34,210 nt of DNA from JABDDM01 sp038240295 (lineage in GTDB: Bacteria > Bacteroidota > Ignavibacteria > Palsa-1295). The stretch spans positions 1 to 34,210 of the forward strand of contig JBBSDW010000012.1 in assembly GCA_038240295.1 (NCBI GenBank), written 5' to 3'. A program made the translations under genes and the position numbers. Shown here in pieces: positions 15,464 through 23,911 of the stretch (position 1 is the stretch's first letter; the number at the start of each line of letters is the position of its first letter). Under the pieces are notes generated by a model. It ran no database searches. It was given only the letters and a program-made list of their open reading frames with translations, and was not told where the DNA came from.

Positions 15464-15982
15464 ATGTCCCAGATGCCAGAAGAGCAAAGCAAATTCGAAT
15501 ATCGCCTCGACTTTCTTTACCAGTCCATCGCAGTCTACGCGGGGACGCTGGTTGTCTATCTGCTCATCCGCGGTGAGTTTGTCGCGAAAGAATTTCCCAC
15601 GGTCTATCAGGATCCGATCGTCGCGCTGCTCTTCGGTATTATCCTCGTTTCGATCGGCGGCTTGCTCTATAATTATTTCATTCGTCGCAGAATGGAGATC
15701 GTTGATGATCAAATTCATTTCAAGAGCGCTGTCAGGCAAAAAGTCATTCCGCGATCGGAAGTGATCTCTGTCAGCTTCAGCCGCGAGCGCGGCGAGATCA
15801 ATCGCGGTACTCGTGTGATTCGTTTGCGGCTCAAAGATCGTCGCCGTTCGGTGCGCATTCATCCGCTCAAGTTCACGCATAGCAACGAACTTACGCAGGC
15901 CGTACGTACATGGGCAGGGCCTCTCGTCGTCGAGCGCGAGGGTCTGCGGGCACGAGATCAAGATAGGAAGCGTGAGCGTTAA
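15464..15982 (+). CDS. Two-helix membrane protein with a PH-like C-terminal domain
   Basis: No named family is certain. The 172-residue product has a short cytoplasmic start, two membrane segments (about residues 21-36 and 50-70), then a soluble region of about 70 residues (75-145). This reads as beta strands: MEIVDDQIHF, KVIPRSEVISVSFSR, RVIRLRLKDRRRSVRIHPLKF. Two helices followed by such a domain is the layout of small bacterial PH (bPH/YdbT-like) proteins. The tail is very basic and polar. It lies 6 bp after murG and overlaps murC by 11 bp if murC starts at its GTG, so it is built into the operon. A role at the membrane in envelope assembly is only inferred from position. Confidence 0.75.
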   Translation: MSQMPEEQSKFEYRLDFLYQSIAVYAGTLVVYLLIRGEFVAKEFPTVYQDPIVALLFGIILVSIGGLLYNYFIRRRMEIVDDQIHFKSAVRQKVIPRSEVISVSFSRERGEINRGTRVIRLRLKDRRRSVRIHPLKFTHSNELTQAVRTWAGPLVVEREGLRARDQDRKRER

Positions 15983-17459
15983 GCTGGCCGCAGTCGGAAG
16001 CATGCATCACCTTCACATCATCGGCATTGGCGGAGCCGGCACGAGCGGTCTTGCGGAAATTCTGCTCGCACGAAATGTAAAGGTCTCTGGCAGCGACGCT
16101 GCCTTTTCGGCAAAGACCCAGGATCTCATCAAGCTCGGTGCAAATATTTATGAAGGGCACATCGCAAGCAACATCGCCGACGATGTCGATCTTGTCGTTT
16201 ATTCTTCGGCGATCGATCAAAAGAGCAATCCAGAATTTCTCGAAGCGAAACGCCGAAAGTTAAGGCTCGTGCGGCGTGCAGAGTTTTTAAGCGAAGTCGT
16301 CAGTGAGCAAAAGACGATCGCGATCGCAGGGACGCACGGAAAGACGACAACAAGCTCGATGATCGCGTCGATCTTGATCGAAGCGAAGCTCGATCCTGTG
16401 GTGGTTATCGGTGGCTCGGTACATGAACTTGGAGGCAAGAATGCACGTGCCGGCAAAGGCAATCTCGCCGTTGTGGAAGCTGATGAATTCGATCGAAGTT
16501 TTTTGGCGCTGAGCCCATACGTCGCTGTAATGACCTCGCTCGAAGCGGAACATCTCGATATCTATAAAGACATCGAAGATCTTAAGAACGCATTCGTCCA
16601 GTTCGCAAATCAGGGACCGCAAAATGCCGATCGAGGTTTTGCGATCGTCTGTCTCGATGAGCAGCATGTACGTGAGATCACCCCGCGACTCGAGAAGCGG
16701 ATCGTAACCTACAGCACACGCGCACCCGAAGCAAAATATCGCGCAACGAACATCACGATCAAGCCGAACAAGACCATGGCGACGATCTGGCGTGGCGCCG
16801 AGGTGATGGGCGAACTGGAATTGGGTGTGCCGGGCGAACACAACATTCGCAACGCACTCGCAGCGATCGCTGTCGGCGAGGTACTCGCGATCCCATTCGA
16901 AACTTCCCGTAAGACACTCAAAAAATTTGTTGGCGCCGATCGGAGATTCCAGATCAAGGGTGAAGCGAACGGTGTGCTTGTCATCGACGATTACGCGCAC
17001 CATCCCACCGAGATCCGCGCAACGCTGACAACCGTGCGCGCAGCCTATCCGAATCGCCGGATCATCGCTTGCTTTCAGCCGCATACTTTTACACGCACGA
17101 GAGATTTTGCTGAAGAGTTTGGAAAGGTATTCGCCGCAACAGCCGACGAACTTCTGCTGCTCGATATTTACCCATCGCGAGAATTACCGATCGCGGGCGT
17201 CACGAGTGACCTGATCAAGCGATCTGCATTTGACTTCGGATTTGATCGTACGACGAGTATCTCGAATGTCGCCGATCTTCCAGCAGCTGTACAGGCTATC
17301 GCAAAAGCCGGTGATGTCGTGCTCACAATCGGCGCTGGCACGATAACCGATGCCGCACCGAGAATCCTTACTGCCCTTATGGAAAAGCCGTTGGCAGGCA
17401 CGAATGGGGCGCTCCAGATTGTTGAGGCGCACGCGAACGACAAGGTCCGCGAAGCTTAA
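15972..17459 (+). CDS. murC: UDP-MurNAc: L-alanine ligase MurC
   Basis: MurC starts stem peptide synthesis by adding L-Ala to UDP-MurNAc. The 495-residue product has the N-terminal HIIGIGGAGTSGLAEIL (about residues 14-30), the ATP loop G120-T-H-G-K-T-T, VEADEFDRSF, EAEHLDIY, VPGEHNIRNALAA and the C-terminal DYAHHPTEIRATL and FQPHTFTRT, all standard for MurC. The frame opens with GTG at 15972, overlapping the previous gene by 11 bp. The ATG at 16002 begins directly before the Rossmann strand and is an equally good start. murB, often next to murC, is absent; the following gene is unrelated to the pathway. Confidence 0.95.
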   Translation: MSVKLAAVGSMHHLHIIGIGGAGTSGLAEILLARNVKVSGSDAAFSAKTQDLIKLGANIYEGHIASNIADDVDLVVYSSAIDQKSNPEFLEAKRRKLRLVRRAEFLSEVVSEQKTIAIAGTHGKTTTSSMIASILIEAKLDPVVVIGGSVHELGGKNARAGKGNLAVVEADEFDRSFLALSPYVAVMTSLEAEHLDIYKDIEDLKNAFVQFANQGPQNADRGFAIVCLDEQHVREITPRLEKRIVTYSTRAPEAKYRATNITIKPNKTMATIWRGAEVMGELELGVPGEHNIRNALAAIAVGEVLAIPFETSRKTLKKFVGADRRFQIKGEANGVLVIDDYAHHPTEIRATLTTVRAAYPNRRIIACFQPHTFTRTRDFAEEFGKVFAATADELLLLDIYPSRELPIAGVTSDLIKRSAFDFGFDRTTSISNVADLPAAVQAIAKAGDVVLTIGAGTITDAAPRILTALMEKPLAGTNGALQIVEAHANDKVREA

Positions 17460-17462
17460 AGT

Positions 17463-18869
17463 ATGATGTCGGCCGAAGCAGAATCCCCGTTATCCGAAAC
17501 ACCCTCCGCAAACTCGAACGAGCAGCGCAATGGTGTAAAAAAGAAGACTCGTCAGAAATCCTTCGAACGCTTTATCACGGTCTCGTGGTCGGCGCAGCGC
17601 GAGCCGGTCGATGATATCGTCTGGTGCGAAGCCGAGCAGGAAAATACCTGGATCGTCGTTCGAAGCGTCGAGATCATTCGAACTCGCCGTGAAGTGCTCG
17701 AGCGCCTCGTCGATACCGATCGCGCATTAGTCGGACTCGATTTTGGCTTCAGCTTCCCAGCACCCTTCATGGAATTTCTGAAGGAACGCTCGCACATTCC
17801 CGAATGGAAAGCGCTTGTCAAGCAGGTTCGCGAGGATCTAAAGAAAAATGTTGAGGACGGTATGCGTACATGGATCGAGCGCATCGGTCAGTATCGCGAA
17901 GCGCATCTGGAGCCGAACCCCTATCCGATCCGGACATGGGAACGGCAGCGCAATGGCAGTCGCATCGCGCGCGAACGGATGCCCGAGCCATACGAGCAGC
18001 AAAGTCTTGCCGAGCGCTTTCGCCGCTCGGAGCTTCCGCTACGGCGTGCAGCCGAAGGCGAACTTGCGAGTACATTGCACATCGCCTATAACAAGCTTAC
18101 TTCGCGCTACGAATTCGGCGATGTACATCTTCGCGGAAAAAAAGCGATGCTCGGAATGTCGATGCTCGAACAATTGATCGAAGCGCGGCCCGATGTTGCG
18201 ATCTGGCCATTTCAAAAGCAGGCGCCACTTACCGTCGCAGAAATTTTTCCCTGGATTTTTCGCCGTGAGAAAGCACTGACGTCTGAGCAAATGCGAAGCT
18301 GGCTTGCCACCGAAGAGGACAACGGGACGGATATTCCTTCGTCCGTACGCGATCTTATCGTTCGCAACCCGGAAGCGCAGCGAATGTTCTTCGCGCTCAT
18401 GGGAATGATCCGAACCGAGGCCCGGATCGAAAAAACCATTCGGCCCCTGCGCGATTATCCTGACTCTTTTTATCAGGATGCGAGCATACAGCAGGAAGGC
18501 TGGCTTTACGGCGTCGGCTATCGGTCTAAAGAGCAGCGCGAGCAGGCGGACAAAGAGCGCGATGCAAAGAAGAATGTCAAGAAGGGCGAGCGTAACCATA
18601 AACGCAATACTGAAGCGACGGAGGTAGTCGAGTCGCTTAATATGGAGTCGCCGAAACGACATTCGAAACCGAGCGAAGCCCCCGCAACCGAAGAGGAAGC
18701 TACGGAATCACACGCTCCGGAAACGCAGGCTACCGAAGCCCCCGTTGAAGGACAATCGCACGAGCAAGCATCATCGATCGATGTGCAACCGGAGCGTTTG
18801 AGCGAGGAGCCTGTAACAGAAGATGCAGCAGTCGATTCTGCAACCGAAGCCGATACTTCGGTCGAATAA
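17463..18869 (+). CDS. DUF429-like RNase H-fold protein with a disordered acidic tail
   Basis: I assign this to the DUF429 group, predicted RNase H-fold nucleases, by matching motif order. VSWSAQREPVDDIVWCE (about residues 40-56) corresponds to the first strand with its WS-A signature. LVGLDFGFSFPAPF (about 88-101) corresponds to the conserved DFPxGFP stretch. Later come a GKKAMLGMSMLEQL helix with VAIWPF, and AEIFPWI. The family's usual first acidic residue (VDWS) is Ser here (VSWS), so activity may be lost or altered. Residues from about 355 to 468 are low-complexity, Glu/Thr/Ala-rich and probably disordered. The start is 3 bp after the murC stop. A terminator follows. Biological role unknown; its place between murC and ftsQ is unusual. 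Confidence 0.7.
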   Translation: MMSAEAESPLSETPSANSNEQRNGVKKKTRQKSFERFITVSWSAQREPVDDIVWCEAEQENTWIVVRSVEIIRTRREVLERLVDTDRALVGLDFGFSFPAPFMEFLKERSHIPEWKALVKQVREDLKKNVEDGMRTWIERIGQYREAHLEPNPYPIRTWERQRNGSRIARERMPEPYEQQSLAERFRRSELPLRRAAEGELASTLHIAYNKLTSRYEFGDVHLRGKKAMLGMSMLEQLIEARPDVAIWPFQKQAPLTVAEIFPWIFRREKALTSEQMRSWLATEEDNGTDIPSSVRDLIVRNPEAQRMFFALMGMIRTEARIEKTIRPLRDYPDSFYQDASIQQEGWLYGVGYRSKEQREQADKERDAKKNVKKGERNHKRNTEATEVVESLNMESPKRHSKPSEAPATEEEATESHAPETQATEAPVEGQSHEQASSIDVQPERLSEEPVTEDAAVDSATEADTSVE

Positions 18870-18880
18870 ATTTGCCCGCA

Positions 18881-18905
18881 GGTTATCGCAGATCGTGCGA
18901 TAACC
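18881..18905 (+). promoter_or_regulatory. Perfect 10-bp hairpin after the DUF429-like gene
   Basis: GGTTATCGCA (18881-18890) pairs perfectly with 18896-18905 around GATCG, 11 nt after the stop codon. No T-run follows. Together with the terminator 29 nt downstream it forms a tandem pair of stems between the Mur part and the ftsQAZ part of the cluster. Confidence 0.5.
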
Positions 18906-18933
18906 AACCTCTACTGAACTTCATTTAGCAAAG

Positions 18934-18980
18934 AACACCACTCGCAACTAGCGCGAGTGGTGTTGTTGTCGTTTTATTTT
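18934..18980 (+). terminator. Probable intrinsic terminator before ftsQ
   Basis: A perfect 12-bp stem (18934-18945 with 18953-18964, arm AACACCACTCGC) closes a 7-nt loop and is followed by a T-rich stretch ending GTTTTATTTT. This looks like true termination or strong attenuation inside the dcw cluster. The ftsQ start codons lie in or just after the T-tract, so ftsQAZ would need readthrough or a promoter I could not identify. Confidence 0.7.
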
Positions 18981-20184
18981 GAAAAGCTCTGAAGTGAAAG
19001 TCGTTATTAATAGCAAGCCAAGTCCGAGGAAGACGTATACAAATCTTCCCGAACGCGAGCGCACGGGCGACCGAAAGCCTCGCGCGCGGATGCTGCATGG
19101 CAACGATGAAGTTGACGATGAGCCGAGCGAGATCGAGACGAACAATCCTGCAGCGCTCGAAGCAGAGCTTGCGTACGAGTATAGTGATGAGAAAGACATA
19201 CAAGCGGACGCACAGGAAGAAGTAGAAGAGCATGCCTCGTGGCGTCATTCGAAGTGGGTGCCTGTCGCACTCGTTGCGGTGGTGCTCGTGCTTGGCGGGG
19301 TTGCATTCTTTGCAACGGGATTTGAAAAGGATATCGCACTCGAACGCATTCGCGTCGAAGGCTCGAAGCTCTTGACCGAAAAGCAGATCATCTCGCTCGC
19401 GGCGATCGATCGCGGTCAGCGTTTTTATGACATCGACCTGAAGCAAATTGCGGCACGCATCGATAAACACGCGCTTATCAAAGCAGCATTTCCACGCCGC
19501 GAGACGAACCCCGCAACGATCGTACTCGCAGTCGAAGAACGCCACCCGACAGCGATCATGCGATCGGCCTCGGGCGAAACGCTGCTTATCGATCGTGATG
19601 GATATGTGATGCGGCCAAAAAAACTCGAAGGCTTACGCGATCCTGCGCGGCTGATCCAACTGCCCTTGCTTTCAGGCATCGGCGAAAAGGATTCGATCGC
19701 ATATCAGGCGATGACGAAGCTTGTACTCAAGCTCCAGTCGATCGAACAAGGGGCGATGGCAGATGCTATCGGAGAGCTTAAGCGTACGCCGACCGGCGGC
19801 TATTTGCTGTACACGCTTTCGACGCAAACTCCGATCTTTCTTGGATCGCCGGACGATCAACCGCTCGAATTGCTGACCGAGCAACAGAGCGGCGTGCCGC
19901 AGAAACCTGTCATGACGTCGCAATTCGATCGGCAGCTTGCATTGCTTGCAAAAGCGTGGAAGCGAAACTTGCAGCATGACATCGAAGCGCATCCGCCGCT
20001 ATATGTCGATGCCAGATTTCAAGGGGAGATCATCGTCAAGCGAACCGACGGACTGCACAACGCACCGTTGACAAATCCAATGAAGGATTCAACGAAGTCA
20101 CTCGCACTCGCGCAGACAATGCCGGATCATCAAAGTGTAAAAAAGTCCCAGGGCTCAGGGACGATCGTACAAATGAGCCACTAA
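18979..20184 (+). CDS. ftsQ: Divisome protein FtsQ/DivIB
   Basis: FtsQ is a bitopic membrane protein that bridges the early and late divisome through FtsL and FtsB. The product has a long charged cytoplasmic tail (1-92), one membrane segment (about 93-113), a POTRA domain beginning IALERIRVEGSKLL (about 119-132) with AAFPRRETNPATIVLAVEER, then the FtsQ/DivIB beta domain (LLIDRDGYVM, LPLLSGI). At 401 residues it is longer than E. coli FtsQ (276) because of both tails. The start is uncertain: TTG at 18979 lies in the terminator T-tract, and GTG at 18994 in the same frame is at least as likely. ftsA follows 36 bp downstream. Confidence 0.9.
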   Translation: MKSSEVKVVINSKPSPRKTYTNLPERERTGDRKPRARMLHGNDEVDDEPSEIETNNPAALEAELAYEYSDEKDIQADAQEEVEEHASWRHSKWVPVALVAVVLVLGGVAFFATGFEKDIALERIRVEGSKLLTEKQIISLAAIDRGQRFYDIDLKQIAARIDKHALIKAAFPRRETNPATIVLAVEERHPTAIMRSASGETLLIDRDGYVMRPKKLEGLRDPARLIQLPLLSGIGEKDSIAYQAMTKLVLKLQSIEQGAMADAIGELKRTPTGGYLLYTLSTQTPIFLGSPDDQPLELLTEQQSGVPQKPVMTSQFDRQLALLAKAWKRNLQHDIEAHPPLYVDARFQGEIIVKRTDGLHNAPLTNPMKDSTKSLALAQTMPDHQSVKKSQGSGTIVQMSH

Positions 20185-20220
20185 GAAAAACTCCAAACGC
20201 CCAAACGAAACACTACCAGA

Positions 20221-21624
20221 ATGGCTGGTTATCAGGAATCTTCATCAGGCTTTAGTTCGAACGGTTACGGCTCGCCGAACTACAGCACATCATCGCTAAG
20301 CTCAGCGCCCATGACGGGGATGCCGAACGGACTTGAACCGGGACGCATCATTGTCGGGCTCGATGTCGGCACGACGAAAGTCTGCGCCATTGTCGCTGCG
20401 ATCTCGCTCAACGAACCTCACACGATGACCATACTCGGCGTCGGCCATGCTGCCGCCGATGGTCTCTCAAGAGGTGTCGTGACAAACATTGAAAAGACTG
20501 TTCGCTCGATAGAAAAAGCGATCTCCGAGGCCGAGGCACAGTCCGGAGTCAAGATCCGCGAAGTCGTCGTCGGTATTGCCGGCGATCACATTCAGTCGTT
20601 TCAATCGCGTGGTGTCGTAACGATCAGCAATCAGGATCGGACGATCACAACCGAAGATGTGCTCCGGCTCATCGAAGACACGAAGAAGGTGCATCTGCCG
20701 ACCGATCGCCGAATCCTTCATGTTATCCCGCAGGAGTTCATCGTCGATGGTCAGGATGGCATCTACGAGCCGATAGGGATGTCGGGTGTTCGCCTGGAAG
20801 CGAGCGTCCACATCATCAACGGACTCGTTACTGCTGTCCAGAATATTTATAACTGCGTCGAACGCGCCGGACTCAAAGTGCGCGACATCGTACTCGAACC
20901 ACTCGCTTCGAGCTATGCAGTGCTCGACGAAGAAGAAAAGGAAGTAGGTGTCGCGTTGGTTGATATCGGCGGCGGCACTACCGATATCGCCGTCTTCGAA
21001 GATCGCACGATCCGCCATACCGCGGTCATAGGCATCGCAGGCCAAAAAGTAACCGACGACATTCGTCGCGGCCTGGGCATTCTCGCCGATCAGGCCGAAC
21101 GGTTAAAGCGTGAATACGGCTGCGCGGTCGTCTCGCACATTTTGCGTGATGAAGTGATCCAGTTGCCGGGGCTCGCCGGTCGCCGTCCGCGTGAAATACA
21201 AAAATCGGTTCTCGCGAGGGTCATTCAACCGCGCATGGAAGAGATTCTCGAATTCTCACTTGCGGAGATCAAACGCTCTGGCTATGCGAGTAACCTATCG
21301 GCTGGAGTCGTACTCACCGGCGGCGGCTCGATGACAAACGGCACACGCGAACTTGCTGAAGAAATTCTCGGGATGCCGGTCAAGATCGGTATGCCGATGG
21401 GCTTTGGCGCAGGCCTCGTGAAGGAAGTGGAGTCGCCGGTCTTTTCGACCGCCGTCGGACTTGTGCTCTACGCATTCAAGAATCACGATCATCATGGCTT
21501 TGCTTCCTACATCGACGAAGCGGTTGAAGAAGCGCCGGTCATCGAAGAGGCTGGCGAGCAGGATGAGCCCCAAATGAAGCAGGGGATCGTGAACAGGATG
21601 AAAGAGTGGTTCGAGCATTTGTAA
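20221..21624 (+). CDS. ftsA: Cell division protein FtsA
   Basis: FtsA is the actin-like ATPase that anchors FtsZ filaments to the inner membrane and recruits later division proteins. The 467-residue protein has the first phosphate loop VGLDVGTTKVCAIV (about residues 43-56), the SHS2/1C region with AGDHIQSFQSRGVV, the second phosphate loop VDIGGGTTDIAVFE (about 247-260), and LTGGGSMTNGTRELAEEILG (about 366-385). It ends in an amphipathic membrane-targeting helix, NRMKEWFEHL. The first 38 residues are a Ser/Gly-rich extension absent from E. coli FtsA; the ATG near 20320 would give a shorter form. It precedes ftsZ by 75 bp. Confidence 0.95.
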   Translation: MAGYQESSSGFSSNGYGSPNYSTSSLSSAPMTGMPNGLEPGRIIVGLDVGTTKVCAIVAAISLNEPHTMTILGVGHAAADGLSRGVVTNIEKTVRSIEKAISEAEAQSGVKIREVVVGIAGDHIQSFQSRGVVTISNQDRTITTEDVLRLIEDTKKVHLPTDRRILHVIPQEFIVDGQDGIYEPIGMSGVRLEASVHIINGLVTAVQNIYNCVERAGLKVRDIVLEPLASSYAVLDEEEKEVGVALVDIGGGTTDIAVFEDRTIRHTAVIGIAGQKVTDDIRRGLGILADQAERLKREYGCAVVSHILRDEVIQLPGLAGRRPREIQKSVLARVIQPRMEEILEFSLAEIKRSGYASNLSAGVVLTGGGSMTNGTRELAEEILGMPVKIGMPMGFGAGLVKEVESPVFSTAVGLVLYAFKNHDHHGFASYIDEAVEEAPVIEEAGEQDEPQMKQGIVNRMKEWFEHL

Positions 21625-21699
21625 CTACGAATTACGCTCGGACCAATATCAGCGACAATCAGGAGTTGTGACATTCAAAAGTTTTTTCCGCACACGGAT

Positions 21700-23190
21700 A
21701 TGATCGAATTAGACACCAAATCGGAATACGGCGCCAAGATCCGCATCGTTGGCGTTGGCGGCGGCGGCTCGAATGCTGTGAACGCCATGATCAACAAAGG
21801 CCTCGAAGGCGTAGAGTTCTGCGTACTCAACACCGACCAGCAGGCACTCGAACGCTCCGAAGCAGGCACGAAGCTGCAGATCGGCAAAAACCTCACGCGT
21901 GGGCTTGGCGCTGGCGCCGATCCTTCGGTAGGCAAGAATGCGGTCGAGGAGGATCGTGAAGAAATTGCGCGCTTGCTCAATGGCTCCGACATGGTCTTTG
22001 TAACGGCCGGCATGGGTGGCGGCACAGGCACGGGCGGCGCAAGTGTCGTCGCGAACATTGCGAAGTCGGTCGGTGCACTTGTCGTCGGGATTGTCACGAA
22101 GCCGTTCAGCTTCGAAGGCAAGCGCCGAGCGAAACAAGCCGACGATGGCATCGAAGAACTTCGTAAGCATGTCGATACGCTCATCGTTATTCCGAATCAG
22201 AAGCTGCTCGCGCTCGTCGAACATTCGACAAGCTTTATGGAAGGCTTCTCGATTGCAAACCAAGTACTCTACAACGCAACGCGAGGCATCAGCGAGCTCA
22301 TCATTCGCCATGGCTACATCAACGTAGATTTTGCTGACGTCAGAACAGTGATGCGCGAGATGGGCGATGCGATCATGGGTTCGGGCATTGGCACCGGCGA
22401 TCATCGCGCTGCACAGGCTGCGGAGAACGCGATCAGTTCGCCACTACTCGAAGGCGTTTCGATCGCAGGCGCACAGGGCGTGCTTGTCAACATCACCGGC
22501 GGACGCTCGATGACATTGCTCGAAGTTAGCGAAGCAACGCAGATCATTCATGACGCCGCAGGCGACGATGCGAACTTGATCTTTGGCGCGGTGCTCGATG
22601 ATACGATGTCGGATGAAGTGATGGTTACGGTCATCGCGACCGGCTTCAACTCGACGAAGACGACAAAATTCACCGGACTCTCCTACGCGCCGAGCGCACA
22701 GATGCCAGTTGCGCACGTGCAGGAAAATGGCGTGAAGCCACGCGTCGAGAGGATCAATCAACCTTCGAACGAGCCGCAATACATTCCGGAAGAGCGCGGC
22801 GACAAGACCGAACTTCCAAAGATTGAGCGTATGTATTCGCGCGGCACGCTTACGGAAAAAGAACGTACGAATTCCTATGACCGCGCGCCAGCGACCGTCG
22901 CAGCACCAATGCGAAGTTCAGGCATACGCTTAAGTCCGCGAGCCGACGGAGGACATATTCCTTCCGGCACACGCGATCTAAAGGAATTCGATCAGCCAGC
23001 CTATATGCGCCGTGGTGTATCGATCCCACCGATCGAGGAATCGGATGCAGAACCCGAACTCGTCGCCCGCACGGGCAGCTACGGCGACGCAAAGCCAGAA
23101 CCACGCGAAGAACGCAATCGCGAAGAACGCAATCGCGAAGAGCGTAATCGCGACGATCGCCCGACATTCCTTCGGCGGATTATGGACTAA
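21700..23190 (+). CDS. ftsZ: Cell division GTPase FtsZ
   Basis: FtsZ is the tubulin-like GTPase that forms the Z ring. The 496-residue product has the N-terminal IRIVGVGGGGSNAVNAM (about residues 14-30), the tubulin signature GGGTGTGG at 106-113, and the T7 region with NVDFADVRTVM. The core ends near residue 320. A disordered linker follows, then the C-terminal peptide DDRPTFLRRIMD (485-496), which binds FtsA. The linker holds three 5-residue REERN units encoded by 15-bp repeats. Codons 436-496 (23005-23190) recur downstream at 25239-25454, so this 3' end may have been supplied or altered by a recombination event. The ATG at 21700 gives a standard N-terminus. Confidence 0.97.
   Translation: MIELDTKSEYGAKIRIVGVGGGGSNAVNAMINKGLEGVEFCVLNTDQQALERSEAGTKLQIGKNLTRGLGAGADPSVGKNAVEEDREEIARLLNGSDMVFVTAGMGGGTGTGGASVVANIAKSVGALVVGIVTKPFSFEGKRRAKQADDGIEELRKHVDTLIVIPNQKLLALVEHSTSFMEGFSIANQVLYNATRGISELIIRHGYINVDFADVRTVMREMGDAIMGSGIGTGDHRAAQAAENAISSPLLEGVSIAGAQGVLVNITGGRSMTLLEVSEATQIIHDAAGDDANLIFGAVLDDTMSDEVMVTVIATGFNSTKTTKFTGLSYAPSAQMPVAHVQENGVKPRVERINQPSNEPQYIPEERGDKTELPKIERMYSRGTLTEKERTNSYDRAPATVAAPMRSSGIRLSPRADGGHIPSGTRDLKEFDQPAYMRRGVSIPPIEESDAEPELVARTGSYGDAKPEPREERNREERNREERNRDDRPTFLRRIMD
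23005..23190 (+). repeat. Left copy of the ftsZ-tail direct repeat
   Basis: This is the end of the intact ftsZ gene. It matches 25239-25454 from the ATG through the stop. Differences are 3 in the first 118 bp and 8 in the last 42 bp. It has three REERN-coding 15-bp units, against five in the right copy. Homology stops abruptly before position 23005. Confidence 0.95.
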
Positions 23191-23488
23191 TTTTCGTCGA
23201 TTCAATGCAATCCCTTGGTCGAAGTAAAACATACACTCAAGCCGAGATTTCATAAAGACAGTATACTTTTGAGTCGTGGCACTAGGTGCAAGTTAATTGC
23301 TGAGATCACGGCTGTAATTGTACTTACAAAAGAGATGGAAGCACGAAACTAGGTTCGTCGCATGAAAACGTTCGCCAAAACAGCGCACGCTTTTTCAGAG
23401 GCACTTTTACCCAGATGAAATTAAAACTGTTTAAAACCGCGTTAACGTTTGGAACGTATTTATTTGGAACGTATTTATTAATGGAAGG
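23191..23488. other. Intergenic region after ftsZ
   Basis: No gene is convincing here. TACTTTTG at 23264-23271 fits the TAnnTTTG promoter element but has no TTG at the right distance, so it is weak. A 15-bp direct repeat (TTTGGAACGTATTTA) occurs twice back to back at 23448-23477, just before the next coding frame. I see no clear terminator after ftsZ. Confidence 0.4.
23448..23477. repeat. 15-bp tandem duplication
   Basis: TTTGGAACGTATTTA is present twice without a spacer (23448-23462 and 23463-23477), just upstream of the first gene of the insert. A recent slippage duplication is the simplest reading. Confidence 0.9.
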
Positions 23489-23911
23489 TTGAGAAAGACT
23501 CCGATCATAACCTTTACTGTACAACCATATGAAACTGAAACATTTCCATGTTTTCTTTTTGCTCTACTAGCTTTCAACGCCAACACGGTTTGTGCTAAGC
23601 CTATTACTCTAATTTACACGCTTTACGGCTCAGAGGACGCAGACACCCACATGATAACCTGCGACGGTCCAGGGACTAACTGCGTTTTCAAGCTAGTTGT
23701 AGATGACGGGAGTGGGGGCACTGTAGAATGCAAAACGGTATCAGCGAATACGCAATCAGGATCCTTGGTCTCTGCCGATTTATATCGAACAACGCAATTC
23801 TCAACAGCCATGCCGTATGGCGTGTGTTTGTACTACTCTCTTACTGGAAGAAATATCGTAAGTGACGTGTTAGCCCAAGAGCCAAACGCGCAAGTCCAAG
23901 CATGCCACTAA
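23489..23911 (+). CDS. Small cysteine-containing secreted protein, leader probably frameshifted
   Basis: Family not recognised. The open frame from TTG 23489 gives 140 residues with an implausible N-terminus. The ATG at 23529, one frame over, opens a classic signal peptide start (MKLKHFHVFF) but stops at 23568-23570. Adding one base to the T-rich run near 23551-23560 joins it to the hydrophobic continuation FALLAFNANTVCA in the main frame, for a protein of about 127 residues. The mature part has six or so cysteines and ends near QVQACH. The stop overlaps the next gene's ATG by 10 bp, so the two were probably co-translated. Its DNA is more AT-rich than ftsZ and nearly lacks GATCG words. Confidence 0.5.
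   Translation: MRKTPIITFTVQPYETETFPCFLFALLAFNANTVCAKPITLIYTLYGSEDADTHMITCDGPGTNCVFKLVVDDGSGGTVECKTVSANTQSGSLVSADLYRTTQFSTAMPYGVCLYYSLTGRNIVSDVLAQEPNAQVQACH

Noticed and set aside
23093..23150. CRISPR-like short repeats at the end of ftsZ
   Set aside because: The 15-bp units are contiguous and in frame, encoding REERN in the linker. There are no spacers and no cas genes.
23324..23524. 66-codon minus-strand frame with a repeated KYVPN peptide
   Set aside because: The repeat comes from the 15-bp tandem duplication at 23448-23477. There is no ribosome site or family match.
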